From the NCBI RefSeq assembly GCF_004348115.1, contig NZ_QPFB01000001.1, forward strand, positions 1,155,978 to 1,219,977: a stretch of DNA of 64,000 nucleotides. The letters run 5' to 3'. The position numbers were made by a program, and so were the translations under genes. The notes beneath the pieces were generated by a model. That model was not told the DNA's origin and ran no database searches. It worked only from the letters and a program-made list of their open reading frames with translations. This DNA comes from Stenotrophomonas sp. ATCM1_4. GTDB lineage: Bacteria > Pseudomonadota > Gammaproteobacteria > Xanthomonadales > Xanthomonadaceae. The stretch's first letter is position 1; each line of letters begins with the position of its first letter. Of this stretch, positions 1-6,683 are shown piece by piece.

Positions 1-35
1 AGAAGCTGCGCGGTGGTTCCACGCCGGCGCACTGA
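1..35 (+). CDS. 3' end of an upstream gene (partial)
   Basis: An open frame enters from the left edge and ends with codons for K-L-R-G-G-S-T-P-A-H and a TGA at 33-35. A large perfect palindrome follows at once, as expected at the end of a transcription unit convergent with the minus-strand gene ending at 96. Ten residues are too few to name a product, and a chance open frame is possible. Confidence 0.3.
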   Translation, partial: KLRGGSTPAH

Positions 36-42
36 GGTGCCG

Positions 43-74
43 GCATGCAGCGCGGCCCGGGCCGCGCTGCATGC
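43..74. terminator. 32-bp perfect palindrome, possible bidirectional terminator
   Basis: Positions 43-58 (GCATGCAGCGCGGCCC) are followed at 59-74 by the exact reverse complement, with no unpaired centre. It lies between a gene ending at 35 on the plus strand and one ending at 96 on the minus strand. A very strong GC hairpin would form in either transcript. There is no U-tract, so it may stabilise RNA ends rather than be a canonical intrinsic terminator. Confidence 0.5.
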
Positions 75-95
75 GATGACGCCCCGTGGCGTGGA

Positions 96-755
96 TCACG
101 GCGGGGTGGAGAGCTCACGCAGGTGCTGTTGCGCGCGTGCCAGTGAGTGACCGGACAGGCTCTGCAGCAGGCACTGCAGGCCATGCGTTGGTGGCAGCCG
201 ACGCAGTGCCCAGCGCGCCAGCGCGGCGCTGGCGAGCATCGCCACGATGCCGAAGCCCAGCGTGGCAACGAACCATTGCGGCGCCAGCCGGTACAGGTCC
301 AGGTGCAGCCACTGCACGCACAGCCACTGCGTGGCCAGCAGCCACAGGCAGAACCACGGCAGTCCCAGCGCCAGTTCGGTGGCTGCGGTGAAGCGTTGCA
401 GCCGTGCCAGCTGCTGCATCCGCTGGAGGACCGGCGCATCGAGCATGTCGATGCGCAGCGCCAGCAGGGCGCGGGTGATGGACACCCAGATCGCGGCGAT
501 GCCATACACGTGGAAGGCCAGGCCGGTGAGCAGCAGGTGCGGGACGTCGCGATGCGCGATCCAGAACCCCGCCGCCAGCATCGTCACTACGATCCACGCC
601 AGCAGCCAACCCAGCTGCAGCGCGCTGAAGCCGCGCAGGCGGCGGCGTACCTGCTGCTGGCGCGGTTGCCGCCAGGCCTCCAGCGCGGTGGCTTCCAGCG
701 CGTCGATGCGTCGTGCCTGGTCGGCCCAGGCGGCCTTGAGCTGTTCCAGTTCCAT
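96..755 (-). CDS. Membrane protein paired with the upstream sigma factor
   Basis: A 219-residue protein with a charged N-terminus (MELEQLKAAWADQARRIDAL) followed by about four hydrophobic segments at roughly residues 48-68, 74-95, 126-148 and 160-180. It starts 11 bp after the ECF sigma gene and is surely cotranscribed with it. A gene directly downstream of an ECF sigma factor is often its anti-sigma factor. The soluble N-terminus plus membrane segments would fit that, but no zinc-binding anti-sigma motif (HxxxCxxC) is visible. The role in sigma control is inferred from position only. Confidence 0.6.
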   Translation of the reverse strand: MELEQLKAAWADQARRIDALEATALEAWRQPRQQQVRRRLRGFSALQLGWLLAWIVVTMLAAGFWIAHRDVPHLLLTGLAFHVYGIAAIWVSITRALLALRIDMLDAPVLQRMQQLARLQRFTAATELALGLPWFCLWLLATQWLCVQWLHLDLYRLAPQWFVATLGFGIVAMLASAALARWALRRLPPTHGLQCLLQSLSGHSLARAQQHLRELSTPP

Positions 756-766
756 CGGGGGCCTCG

Positions 767-1297
767 TCAGTCTTGGGAAGGGGACAGGTGCCGGCGCAGC
801 TGCTGGCGCAGGCGGTGCAGGCGGGTGGCGGCATTGCCGGCGCTGATGCCGAGCACCTGGCCGATCTCCTGGTGGCTGCAGTCATCCAGGTGCAGCAGCA
901 ACAGGGCGCGGTCCAGTGGCGGCAGGGCGTGGATCACGGCATGCAGTTGCGCGCGCTGGGCAGCCTGCTCGGCGGTGTCCTCCACGGCCAGGCCTGATTC
1001 CATCGGGTCGGGGGCGAGCGTGCCGTGGTGGCGCTGCCGCAGCTGCCGGCTGCGCTGCTGGGAGATGGCCACGTTCAGGGCCACCCGGTACAGCCAGGTG
1101 CCGAACCGGGCCTTGTCCGGGTCGAACGAGGCGAAGCCGCGCCAGGCCTGGATGCTGATGTCCTGGACCAGGTCGCGGCGGTCCTCCGCTGCCTGGCTCC
1201 AGGCGCGGGCCACCTTGAGCACGATGCCCTGGTGCTGCTGCAGCAGGTCGGCGAAGTGGTGCTGCAGCGTGGCGTTGGCGGTCACGGGGATGTCCAT
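767..1297 (-). CDS. RNA polymerase ECF-type sigma factor
   Basis: A 176-residue protein with the two-domain layout of group 4 (ECF) sigma factors. Region 2 covers about residues 25-85 and includes RDLVQDISIQAWRGFASFD (41-59) and the FGTWLYRVALN stretch typical of region 2.4. Region 4 covers about 119-170, with a helix-turn-helix in HQEIGQVLGISAGNAATRLH. The start is the ATG at 1297; no strong Shine-Dalgarno is seen before it. It is the first gene of a two-gene unit with the membrane protein downstream. Its regulon cannot be told from the sequence. Confidence 0.9.
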   Translation of the reverse strand: MDIPVTANATLQHHFADLLQQHQGIVLKVARAWSQAAEDRRDLVQDISIQAWRGFASFDPDKARFGTWLYRVALNVAISQQRSRQLRQRHHGTLAPDPMESGLAVEDTAEQAAQRAQLHAVIHALPPLDRALLLLHLDDCSHQEIGQVLGISAGNAATRLHRLRQQLRRHLSPSQD

Positions 1298-1387
1298 GCA
1301 AGGGTGATTCGCACCAGCGCAGGGAATATCACAGCGGCGGGGAGGAGGCGGTCGCGGTCGGCCGGTGCCGGCCGCACGGCAGGCGGC

Positions 1388-2914
1388 TCAGTCGGCGTTG
1401 CGGATCTGGTCGCGGCCGGCCTGCTTGGCGGCGTAGAGCGCGCGGTCGGCGCGCTGCAGCAGCAACTCGGTCGGCTCGCCGGGGCGGCGTTGCGCCGTGC
1501 CGGCGCTGAAGCGTACGTGCACCCGCTGGTCGTCCTGCAGGAAGGGGCGCTGGGCCAGCGCTTCCTGCAGGCGGCGCAACTGGGTCTGTGCCTGCGCCTG
1601 CGGCATGGCGGGCAGCACCAGCACGAACTCGTCGCCGCCGAGGCGGGCGACGTGGCCGTGGCTGCCCAGTCGCGCCTGCGCGGTGGCGACCAGGTGGCGC
1701 AGCGCACGGTCGCCGCCGGCGTGGCCGAAGGCGGCATTGGTCTGGCTGAAGTGGTCCAGGTCCAGGAGCGCGATGCTGAGTGTGGCCCCGTCGTCGGGCA
1801 GGCTTGAAAGCAGGGCATCGAGCCCGCGCCGGTTCAGGGCGCCGGTCAGCGGGTCGGTGCGCAGTTGGTTGCCGGCTTCGGCCAGTTCGGTTTCCAGCTG
1901 GCGCACGCGCTGCTCGGCGGCCTGTGCTTCGGCGCGCGCATTGGCCAGGTGGTCACGCGCCCGCGCGGCCTGCGCTTGCACGCGCGCGGTGTCCTGCAGC
2001 ACGTCCTGCAGCAGGCTGGTCAGGTCGGCGATGCTGCGGCTCTGGCGCACGGCGATGGCATAGCTGGCGATGCGGTCGTGGTACTCGCCGGTTTCGGTGG
2101 CCATGCCGTCGACCTGGTCGATGAAATCGACCATCAGTTCCTTCATCGCCTGCTTGGATTCGTCGATGCCCTGGCGCAGCAACCCCTGCCGGTAGATCAC
2201 TTCGCGCAGGTCATTGCGGGTCTGCTCCAGCGCATCGCCGTCCAGCGGACCGGACAGCAGCTGGCGCACGCTGCGGATCTGGCCGTGCAGCCAGCTGTCG
2301 GCGTCGAGCAGCTCGGTGATGTTCTCCAGCAGCAGATCGAACAGGCTCAGCAGCAGGTCGCGCTGCTCCTGCAGGCCCTCGCTGCGCACGCCGACCTGGT
2401 GGCACAACTCGCGCAGGTGCTGGGCCACCGGCTGCAGGGCCTGGCCGCTGCGCCAGGCCCGCAGTTCCTCGCCCATCCGCCGTGCCTGCTGCTCCAGCTC
2501 GGGCGAATGCTGCATCAGGCTCGCCAGCACCGCATCGAGCGTGTTGGCCAGCAGGTCGCGCAGCTGCGCGGCCTCGCCATTGCCGACGGGCGGCTCCTGC
2601 TCGATGGTGCGGATGTACTTGTCGATCAGCTGCCGCATCAGGCGGCCATAACGCTCCCAGTCCCGCTCGGCATGCGCGCTGTGCAGGCGCTGGCCCATGT
2701 CGCCCAGTTCACCCGGCAGGCTGCACATGCCCTGGGCAAAGGCACCGAGCAGCGGCTCGGGGCTGTCGGCGCCGACGAACAGGCGCTGCAGCAGGGCCAT
2801 GCCGGGGTTGTCCAGCGTCGCCGGTTCGGGCCGCGGCGCAGAGCTGGTCCGACGCGACAGGATGCGTCCCAGCCCGAGGCTGCCTGGTGCGGAGGAATCG
2901 GAGCTGTCGGCCAT
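1388..2914 (-). CDS. Diguanylate cyclase (GGDEF domain protein)
   Basis: About 508 residues. The C-terminal GGDEF domain has the usual TDPLTGALNRRG entry, an intact GGDEF at residues 426-430 and a terminal ALYAAKQAGRDQI, so it should make cyclic di-GMP from two GTP. The inhibitory I-site RxxD expected five residues before GGDEF is absent, so feedback inhibition is unlikely. The long N-terminal part is helical with a coiled coil before the cyclase and no membrane segment; it matches no sensor I recognise. The start is taken as the ATG at 2914. A TTG at 2977 would add a low-complexity proline-rich stretch that does not look like protein. Neither start has a good Shine-Dalgarno. Confidence 0.85.
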   Translation of the reverse strand: MADSSDSSAPGSLGLGRILSRRTSSAPRPEPATLDNPGMALLQRLFVGADSPEPLLGAFAQGMCSLPGELGDMGQRLHSAHAERDWERYGRLMRQLIDKYIRTIEQEPPVGNGEAAQLRDLLANTLDAVLASLMQHSPELEQQARRMGEELRAWRSGQALQPVAQHLRELCHQVGVRSEGLQEQRDLLLSLFDLLLENITELLDADSWLHGQIRSVRQLLSGPLDGDALEQTRNDLREVIYRQGLLRQGIDESKQAMKELMVDFIDQVDGMATETGEYHDRIASYAIAVRQSRSIADLTSLLQDVLQDTARVQAQAARARDHLANARAEAQAAEQRVRQLETELAEAGNQLRTDPLTGALNRRGLDALLSSLPDDGATLSIALLDLDHFSQTNAAFGHAGGDRALRHLVATAQARLGSHGHVARLGGDEFVLVLPAMPQAQAQTQLRRLQEALAQRPFLQDDQRVHVRFSAGTAQRRPGEPTELLLQRADRALYAAKQAGRDQIRNAD

Positions 2915-2938
2915 GGCGCGCGGGTTCGGGTGGGGGTG

Positions 2939-2960
2939 CGGGGGCGCGCAGGCGCCCCCG
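2939..2960 (-). promoter_or_regulatory. GC hairpin in the leader of the diguanylate cyclase
   Basis: CGGGGGCGC (2939-2947) and GCGCCCCCG (2952-2960) pair perfectly around a 4-nt loop, about 25 nt upstream of the ATG at 2914. In the minus-strand transcript this hairpin sits just before a start codon that lacks a clear ribosome binding site. A role in translation or RNA stability is a guess. Confidence 0.35.
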
Positions 2961-3036
2961 GGCGGGGTGGTATCCAAGCCTCATTATCGGCAAGGTGGTG
3001 GGGGGCTTGAATCGCAGTCGATCACAGGAGCGGGAC

Positions 3037-3669
3037 ATGCGGGTGCTGTTGGCGGGGGCGACCGGGTTGGTCGGGGCGCAGGTGCTGCGGCGCCTGCTGG
3101 CCGATGCGCGTTGCAGCGCGGTGGTGGCGCCGACCCGGCGGCCATTGCCGGTGGTCGATGCACGCCTGCACAACCCGGTGCAGGATTTCGCCGCCTTGCC
3201 GCTGGACGCGCCGTGGTGGCAGGTGGATGCGGCGATCTGCGCACTGGGGTCGACCTTGAAGCAGGCCGGTTCGCGCGAGGCGTTCCGCCAGGTCGACCAT
3301 GGCTACCCGCTGCTGATCGCCCGCACGGTACGGGCGCGGGGCTGCGCGGTGTTCGCGTTGAACTCGGCGATGGGAGCCGATGCCGGTTCGTGGTTCTTCT
3401 ACAACCGGGTCAAGGGCGAACTGGAACGCGACCTGCGCGCGCTGGGGTTCGATGCGTTGACCTTGGTCAGGCCCGGGCTGATCGGCGGTGAGCGACTGGA
3501 GAAACGTGCCGGTGAGCACGCCGCCCTGGTGGTATTGAGCGCGCTGGGGCCGGTGCTGCCCAAGGCCTGGCGGATCAATCCGGCCGAACGGATCGCCGGG
3601 GCGTTGGTGGAGGCGGTATTGGCACCCACGCCGGGCGAACGGGTGGTGGGCTCGGCGGCGTTGGCGTGA
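3037..3669 (+). CDS. NAD(P)-binding Rossmann-fold oxidoreductase
   Basis: A 210-residue protein that opens with MRVLLAGATGLVGAQVLRRL, the GxxGxxG dinucleotide-binding motif of atypical short-chain dehydrogenases. NSAMGADAGSWFFYNRVKGE holds the region with the usual Y-x-x-x-K equivalent (YNRVK). Length and layout resemble the HTATIP2/YbjT-like group of NAD(P)H-binding proteins. The ATG at 3037 is preceded by AGGAG at 3026-3030, which decides the start. Its substrate is unknown. A gamma-proteobacterial palindromic repeat follows the gene. Confidence 0.8.
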   Translation: MRVLLAGATGLVGAQVLRRLLADARCSAVVAPTRRPLPVVDARLHNPVQDFAALPLDAPWWQVDAAICALGSTLKQAGSREAFRQVDHGYPLLIARTVRARGCAVFALNSAMGADAGSWFFYNRVKGELERDLRALGFDALTLVRPGLIGGERLEKRAGEHAALVVLSALGPVLPKAWRINPAERIAGALVEAVLAPTPGERVVGSAALA

Positions 3670-3730
3670 GTTCTGGAGGGCGGGGGGACGTTGTTTCTGA
3701 CGCAGGCTCGCGGTCGAAGCCGTTCCTACG

Positions 3731-3774
3731 CCCCCTCCCTTTGCCGCAGGCAAGGGGAGGGCTGGGGAGGGGTG
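3731..3774. repeat. Palindromic repeat, CCCTCCC...GGGAGGG family
   Basis: The arms CCCTCCCTTTGCC and GGCAAGGGGAGGG flank a GCA loop and are followed by the tail CTGGGGAGGGG. The same design, with a different but still complementary inner stem, is found at 14226-14268. The inverted repeats bounding the DUF559 cassette at 17271 and 17698 share the hairpin-plus-tail form. It fills much of the 158-bp gap between two convergent genes. Confidence 0.7.
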
Positions 3775-3827
3775 CTCTCGTGCAGGAACCCTGATCGGCT
3801 TCGTGACCGAGGCCGTTCCTGAGAGGG

Positions 3828-4589
3828 TCACGCAGGCAGCGATTGGCCGCCATCCACCGCCAGCACCTGCCCGGTGATCCAGCGCGCCGCCGGCGAACAC
3901 AGGAACAACGCTGCCTGCGCCACGTCCTCGACATCGCCGAAGCCGCCGAACGGGATCCTGTCGCGGATCCGTGCGTACAACGCCGGCTCCTCGCTGCGGC
4001 GACGCTCCCACAGGCCACCGGGGAATTCGATCGAGCCTGGCGCCAGGGCATTGACCCGGATGCGCTCGTGCGCCAGCTCGGTGGCCAACGCGGTGGTGTA
4101 GTAGTTCAGCGCGGCCTTGGCCGTGGAGTACGCCGCCGCGCGTGGGGTCGGCACCGAGGCGTTGATCGAGCTGATGTTGAGGATGGCCGGCATCGCGCTG
4201 CGGCGCAGGTGGGGCAGCACGCAGCGGTTGGTGCGCACGGCCGCCATCAGGTCGATGTCGAAGCCGGCCTGCCAACTGGCATCGTCATTGCCGTTGCCAT
4301 AGCCGGAGGCGTTGTTGACGACGATGTCGATGCCGCCAAGCGCGGTGGCCGCGGCGTCCACCCACTGCGCGATCTGCGCCGGATCGGCGAGGTCGCAGGA
4401 CTGCGCATGGACCGCCTGCGCTCCGGTGGCCTCCAGCAGCACGGCGGCCTGCTGCAATATCTGTGCATTGCGTGCGCACAGGCTGATGCGCGCGCCGGCG
4501 CGGGCAAAGGCGTCGGCGATGGCCAGGCCGATGCCGCGGCTGCCGCCGGCGATCAGCACGCGGGCACCGGTGAGGGTGGGAACGGACAT
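3828..4589 (-). CDS. SDR family oxidoreductase
   Basis: A 253-residue classical short-chain dehydrogenase/reductase. It has the cofactor motif GGSRGIGLA near the N-terminus, NNAS, the catalytic serine in NISSINAS and the catalytic pair in AAYSTAKAAL (Y-x-x-x-K). It ends in a typical WITGQVLAVDGG. It should oxidise or reduce a small alcohol or ketone with NAD(P)(H); the substrate is unknown. The start at 4589 is preferred over 4598 because a GGAG lies 9 nt before it, whereas that GGAG directly abuts the earlier ATG. A start 3 residues longer is the alternative. Confidence 0.88.
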   Translation of the reverse strand: MSVPTLTGARVLIAGGSRGIGLAIADAFARAGARISLCARNAQILQQAAVLLEATGAQAVHAQSCDLADPAQIAQWVDAAATALGGIDIVVNNASGYGNGNDDASWQAGFDIDLMAAVRTNRCVLPHLRRSAMPAILNISSINASVPTPRAAAYSTAKAALNYYTTALATELAHERIRVNALAPGSIEFPGGLWERRRSEEPALYARIRDRIPFGGFGDVEDVAQAALFLCSPAARWITGQVLAVDGGQSLPA

Positions 4590-4639
4590 TGGCTGCATCT
4601 CCAGGGAAGGCTGCGCGGATTATCCGATGCCGTGGGTGT

Positions 4640-5026
4640 TCACTCCCAGACGCGCGGTGGCGCGCCCTGCTCGGGGTGATGCATGCGTACCACGCAGAAA
4701 CGATGGCCCGTTGGCGCTTCCATCACCCACCAGCGCTTGACGAAGCCGATGCGGCGGGCGCCCAGGGCTTCCAGGCGGTCGGCCTCGGCGTCGATGTCGT
4801 CCGCTTCGATGTCCAGGTGCACGCGCGAGGCGTGGCTGACACGCTGCACCTCGACATTCAGGTGGCCGGGGGCATCGCGCAGGCGGCTGTACTGCGAACC
4901 ATCGGTGTTGGATTCGCTGGGCTCGGCCTCCAGCCCCAGTGCGGCGCCCCAGAACGCGGCGGCGGTGTCGCTGTCGGTGTCCTGGCAATCGATGATGAAT
5001 CCGGCAAGACGGCTGCGGTGGCTCAT
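4640..5026 (-). CDS. VOC (glyoxalase/bleomycin resistance) family protein
   Basis: A 128-residue protein with the two-module vicinal oxygen chelate fold. It starts with AGFIIDCQDTDSDTAAAFWG, has a central NVEVQRVSHASRVHLDIEADD metal-strand region, and ends in WWVMEAPTGHRFCVVR. Proteins of this size and sequence usually bind a metal and act on or sequester a small molecule, but this subfamily (glyoxalase-like, short) has no agreed substrate. The ATG at 5026 begins the first conserved strand. The longer open frame upstream is arginine-rich and unlike protein. Confidence 0.82.
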   Translation of the reverse strand: MSHRSRLAGFIIDCQDTDSDTAAAFWGAALGLEAEPSESNTDGSQYSRLRDAPGHLNVEVQRVSHASRVHLDIEADDIDAEADRLEALGARRIGFVKRWWVMEAPTGHRFCVVRMHHPEQGAPPRVWE

Positions 5027-5058
5027 GGAGGGCTCCGGGTGGCAGGGGAGCCGGCAGC

Positions 5059-5685
5059 TTACCCGCGTGTGGTTGCAGCGCCGGTTGCGATGGCGCGCGG
5101 GCCGGCCAGGTGCCAGGCGGCGCTGCACAACGCCCCGTAGACCAGCCATTCGGCCAGGCGTTGCAGCAAACCGCGCACGTCAGCCAGCGCGGGAGTGCCC
5201 ATCAGCAGGAACAGCAGCAGCCAGGCCATCGCCAGTGCGATCCACAGCAACCGGGTGGCGGGCCGCAGGCCGGGCGCGGCCGCCATCAACACCAGTCCCA
5301 GCGTGGTGCCCAGGTAGGTCAGCACGCCCAACAGGTTGTGCAGCACCTGCCAGACGCTGCCGCCGTGCGGGCAGCCCAGGTCACATGGCGCCAGCGCCGA
5401 GCCGATCCAGGCCAGGGGTTCGCACAGCAGCAGCCAGTAGCCGACGCGCCCGATACCCACCAGCGGTACGCGCGCGGCCATCACCACCAGCAGCACCGCG
5501 CCCAGCACGCCCACCGGGATGAAGCCGGCCAGGCTGATCAGCCGCGCGTGCGCGCTGCCGGTGGCACCGAGTTCACTGATGTACTGCGCCACCGGCGAAT
5601 ACCCGGGCTTGAGCGCCGCGCCGCCCAGCAACATGGCCAGGTAGACCAGCACGAACAATCCGACCAGCCAGCGCCTGTCCTGCAT
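5059..5685 (-). CDS. DUF998 family integral membrane protein
   Basis: A 208-residue protein with six hydrophobic segments, beginning with RWLVGLFVLVYLAMLLGGA. The conserved early motif YSPVAQYISELGATGSAHA (compare the S-x-YIS-ELG signature of DUF998 proteins) and the CDLGCP loop support the family. Function is not established for the family. It lies 9 bp downstream of the zinc-ribbon gene and is likely cotranscribed with it. Confidence 0.75.
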   Translation of the reverse strand: MQDRRWLVGLFVLVYLAMLLGGAALKPGYSPVAQYISELGATGSAHARLISLAGFIPVGVLGAVLLVVMAARVPLVGIGRVGYWLLLCEPLAWIGSALAPCDLGCPHGGSVWQVLHNLLGVLTYLGTTLGLVLMAAAPGLRPATRLLWIALAMAWLLLFLLMGTPALADVRGLLQRLAEWLVYGALCSAAWHLAGPRAIATGAATTRG

Positions 5686-5694
5686 CGGCGCGCC

Positions 5695-6033
5695 TTACTG
5701 CGGGCTGCTGGACAGGAACAGTTCCACCTTGCCGCACGACGGGCAGGCGTACAGGTCGAACTCCTCGCGGTGCACGAACAGTTCGCCCAGTTCGCCGAGC
5801 AGGAACGGCATCGCCTGCGCGCCCTCGTGGAAGCGGCGGCGACCGATGAAGGCCATTTCGCTGTCGGTGCAGCGCAGGCAGGTCATCTGTCGCGGCCCCT
5901 GGACATGCACGACGCCCGGCGCGTGCGCCTCGGGGTCGGGGGCACTGCCGTCGGCATGCGTGCCGCAACGCCAGCACACGCGTGCCTCGATGCCATTGCG
6001 TACACCGCATTGCGTACAGATCCAAGCGTCCAT
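5695..6033 (-). CDS. Small protein with zinc-ribbon-like cysteine pairs
   Basis: A 112-residue protein with CTQCGVRN...CWRCG at residues 6-24, CLRC in the middle and CPSCGKVE near the C-terminus. The first four cysteines form a zinc-ribbon, and the second two pairs could form another. The ATG at 6033 (MDAWICTQCG) starts directly at the first ribbon. Such proteins often bind nucleic acid or another protein; no specific role can be given. Confidence 0.65.
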   Translation of the reverse strand: MDAWICTQCGVRNGIEARVCWRCGTHADGSAPDPEAHAPGVVHVQGPRQMTCLRCTDSEMAFIGRRRFHEGAQAMPFLLGELGELFVHREEFDLYACPSCGKVELFLSSSPQ

Positions 6034-6118
6034 GGTGTTTACCGAATCGTGTGCGTGGCTTGCCGGCCCATCGTAACGCCGGAGGATGACACCGCGGTAT
6101 CCGCCGGCCCGGCAACGA

Positions 6119-6541
6119 TCAGTGGATTGGCGGCGCGTGCAGCTGGGCGAACAGCAGGTTCTGCGCCTTGCGGGCCATTGCGCGCGGCACGCTGGCGACG
6201 AAGCTGCCACCGCTCAGGGCCATGTCACCCTTGATGATCAGGCCGTTGATGCGGGTGTAGCTGCGGAAGGTGTAGCGGTTCCCGTCGCGGCTGACTTCCA
6301 GGAACATCGGTGCGGTCAAGAAGCCTTTGCCCTTGCGGTAGACGCGGTTCGGGCCGGCTTCGCTGGCAAGGTGGTAGCCATTGGCCTGTGCCCAGGTGGC
6401 GACCTGCGCCAGGACGTCCTCATCGCTGGTCAGCGTGGTCTGGTCGAACGGCCGGCCGCTGTTCCTGGCGATCAGTGCCATCACGTTCAATGCCCCCAGC
6501 CCGATCACGGCGCCGACAACCATCCCTGTCATTATTCCCAT
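6119..6541 (-). CDS. Membrane-anchored hypothetical protein
   Basis: A 140-residue protein whose first 25 residues (MGIMTGMVVGAVIGLGALNV) form a membrane anchor. A soluble domain of about 110 residues follows, rich in aromatic and charged residues (YRKGKGFLTAPMFLEVSRDG). I do not recognise the domain. The ATG at 6541 follows a GGGA at good spacing in the transcript. Confidence 0.6.
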   Translation of the reverse strand: MGIMTGMVVGAVIGLGALNVMALIARNSGRPFDQTTLTSDEDVLAQVATWAQANGYHLASEAGPNRVYRKGKGFLTAPMFLEVSRDGNRYTFRSYTRINGLIIKGDMALSGGSFVASVPRAMARKAQNLLFAQLHAPPIH

Positions 6542-6631
6542 TGCGTTTTCCCATTGAAGTAGCGGGCCGTATGGTAACGGCCCGCAGGCGTGCATGCGTG
6601 TTCAGCAGGGGGGAACCGCTGCATCGATCCC

Positions 6632-6660
6632 AAAAAAAGGGCCCGCATCACTGCGGGCCC
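6632..6660 (-). terminator. Intrinsic terminator of the bkd operon
   Basis: GGGCCCGCA (6639-6647) and TGCGGGCCC (6652-6660) form a 9-bp perfect stem with a 4-nt loop. On the minus strand the stem is followed by seven T residues (AAAAAAA at 6632-6638 on the plus strand). It lies 24 bp past the stop of the E2 gene. Confidence 0.9.
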
Positions 6661-6683
6661 CGGGACTGCGGTGGCAGGACCGG

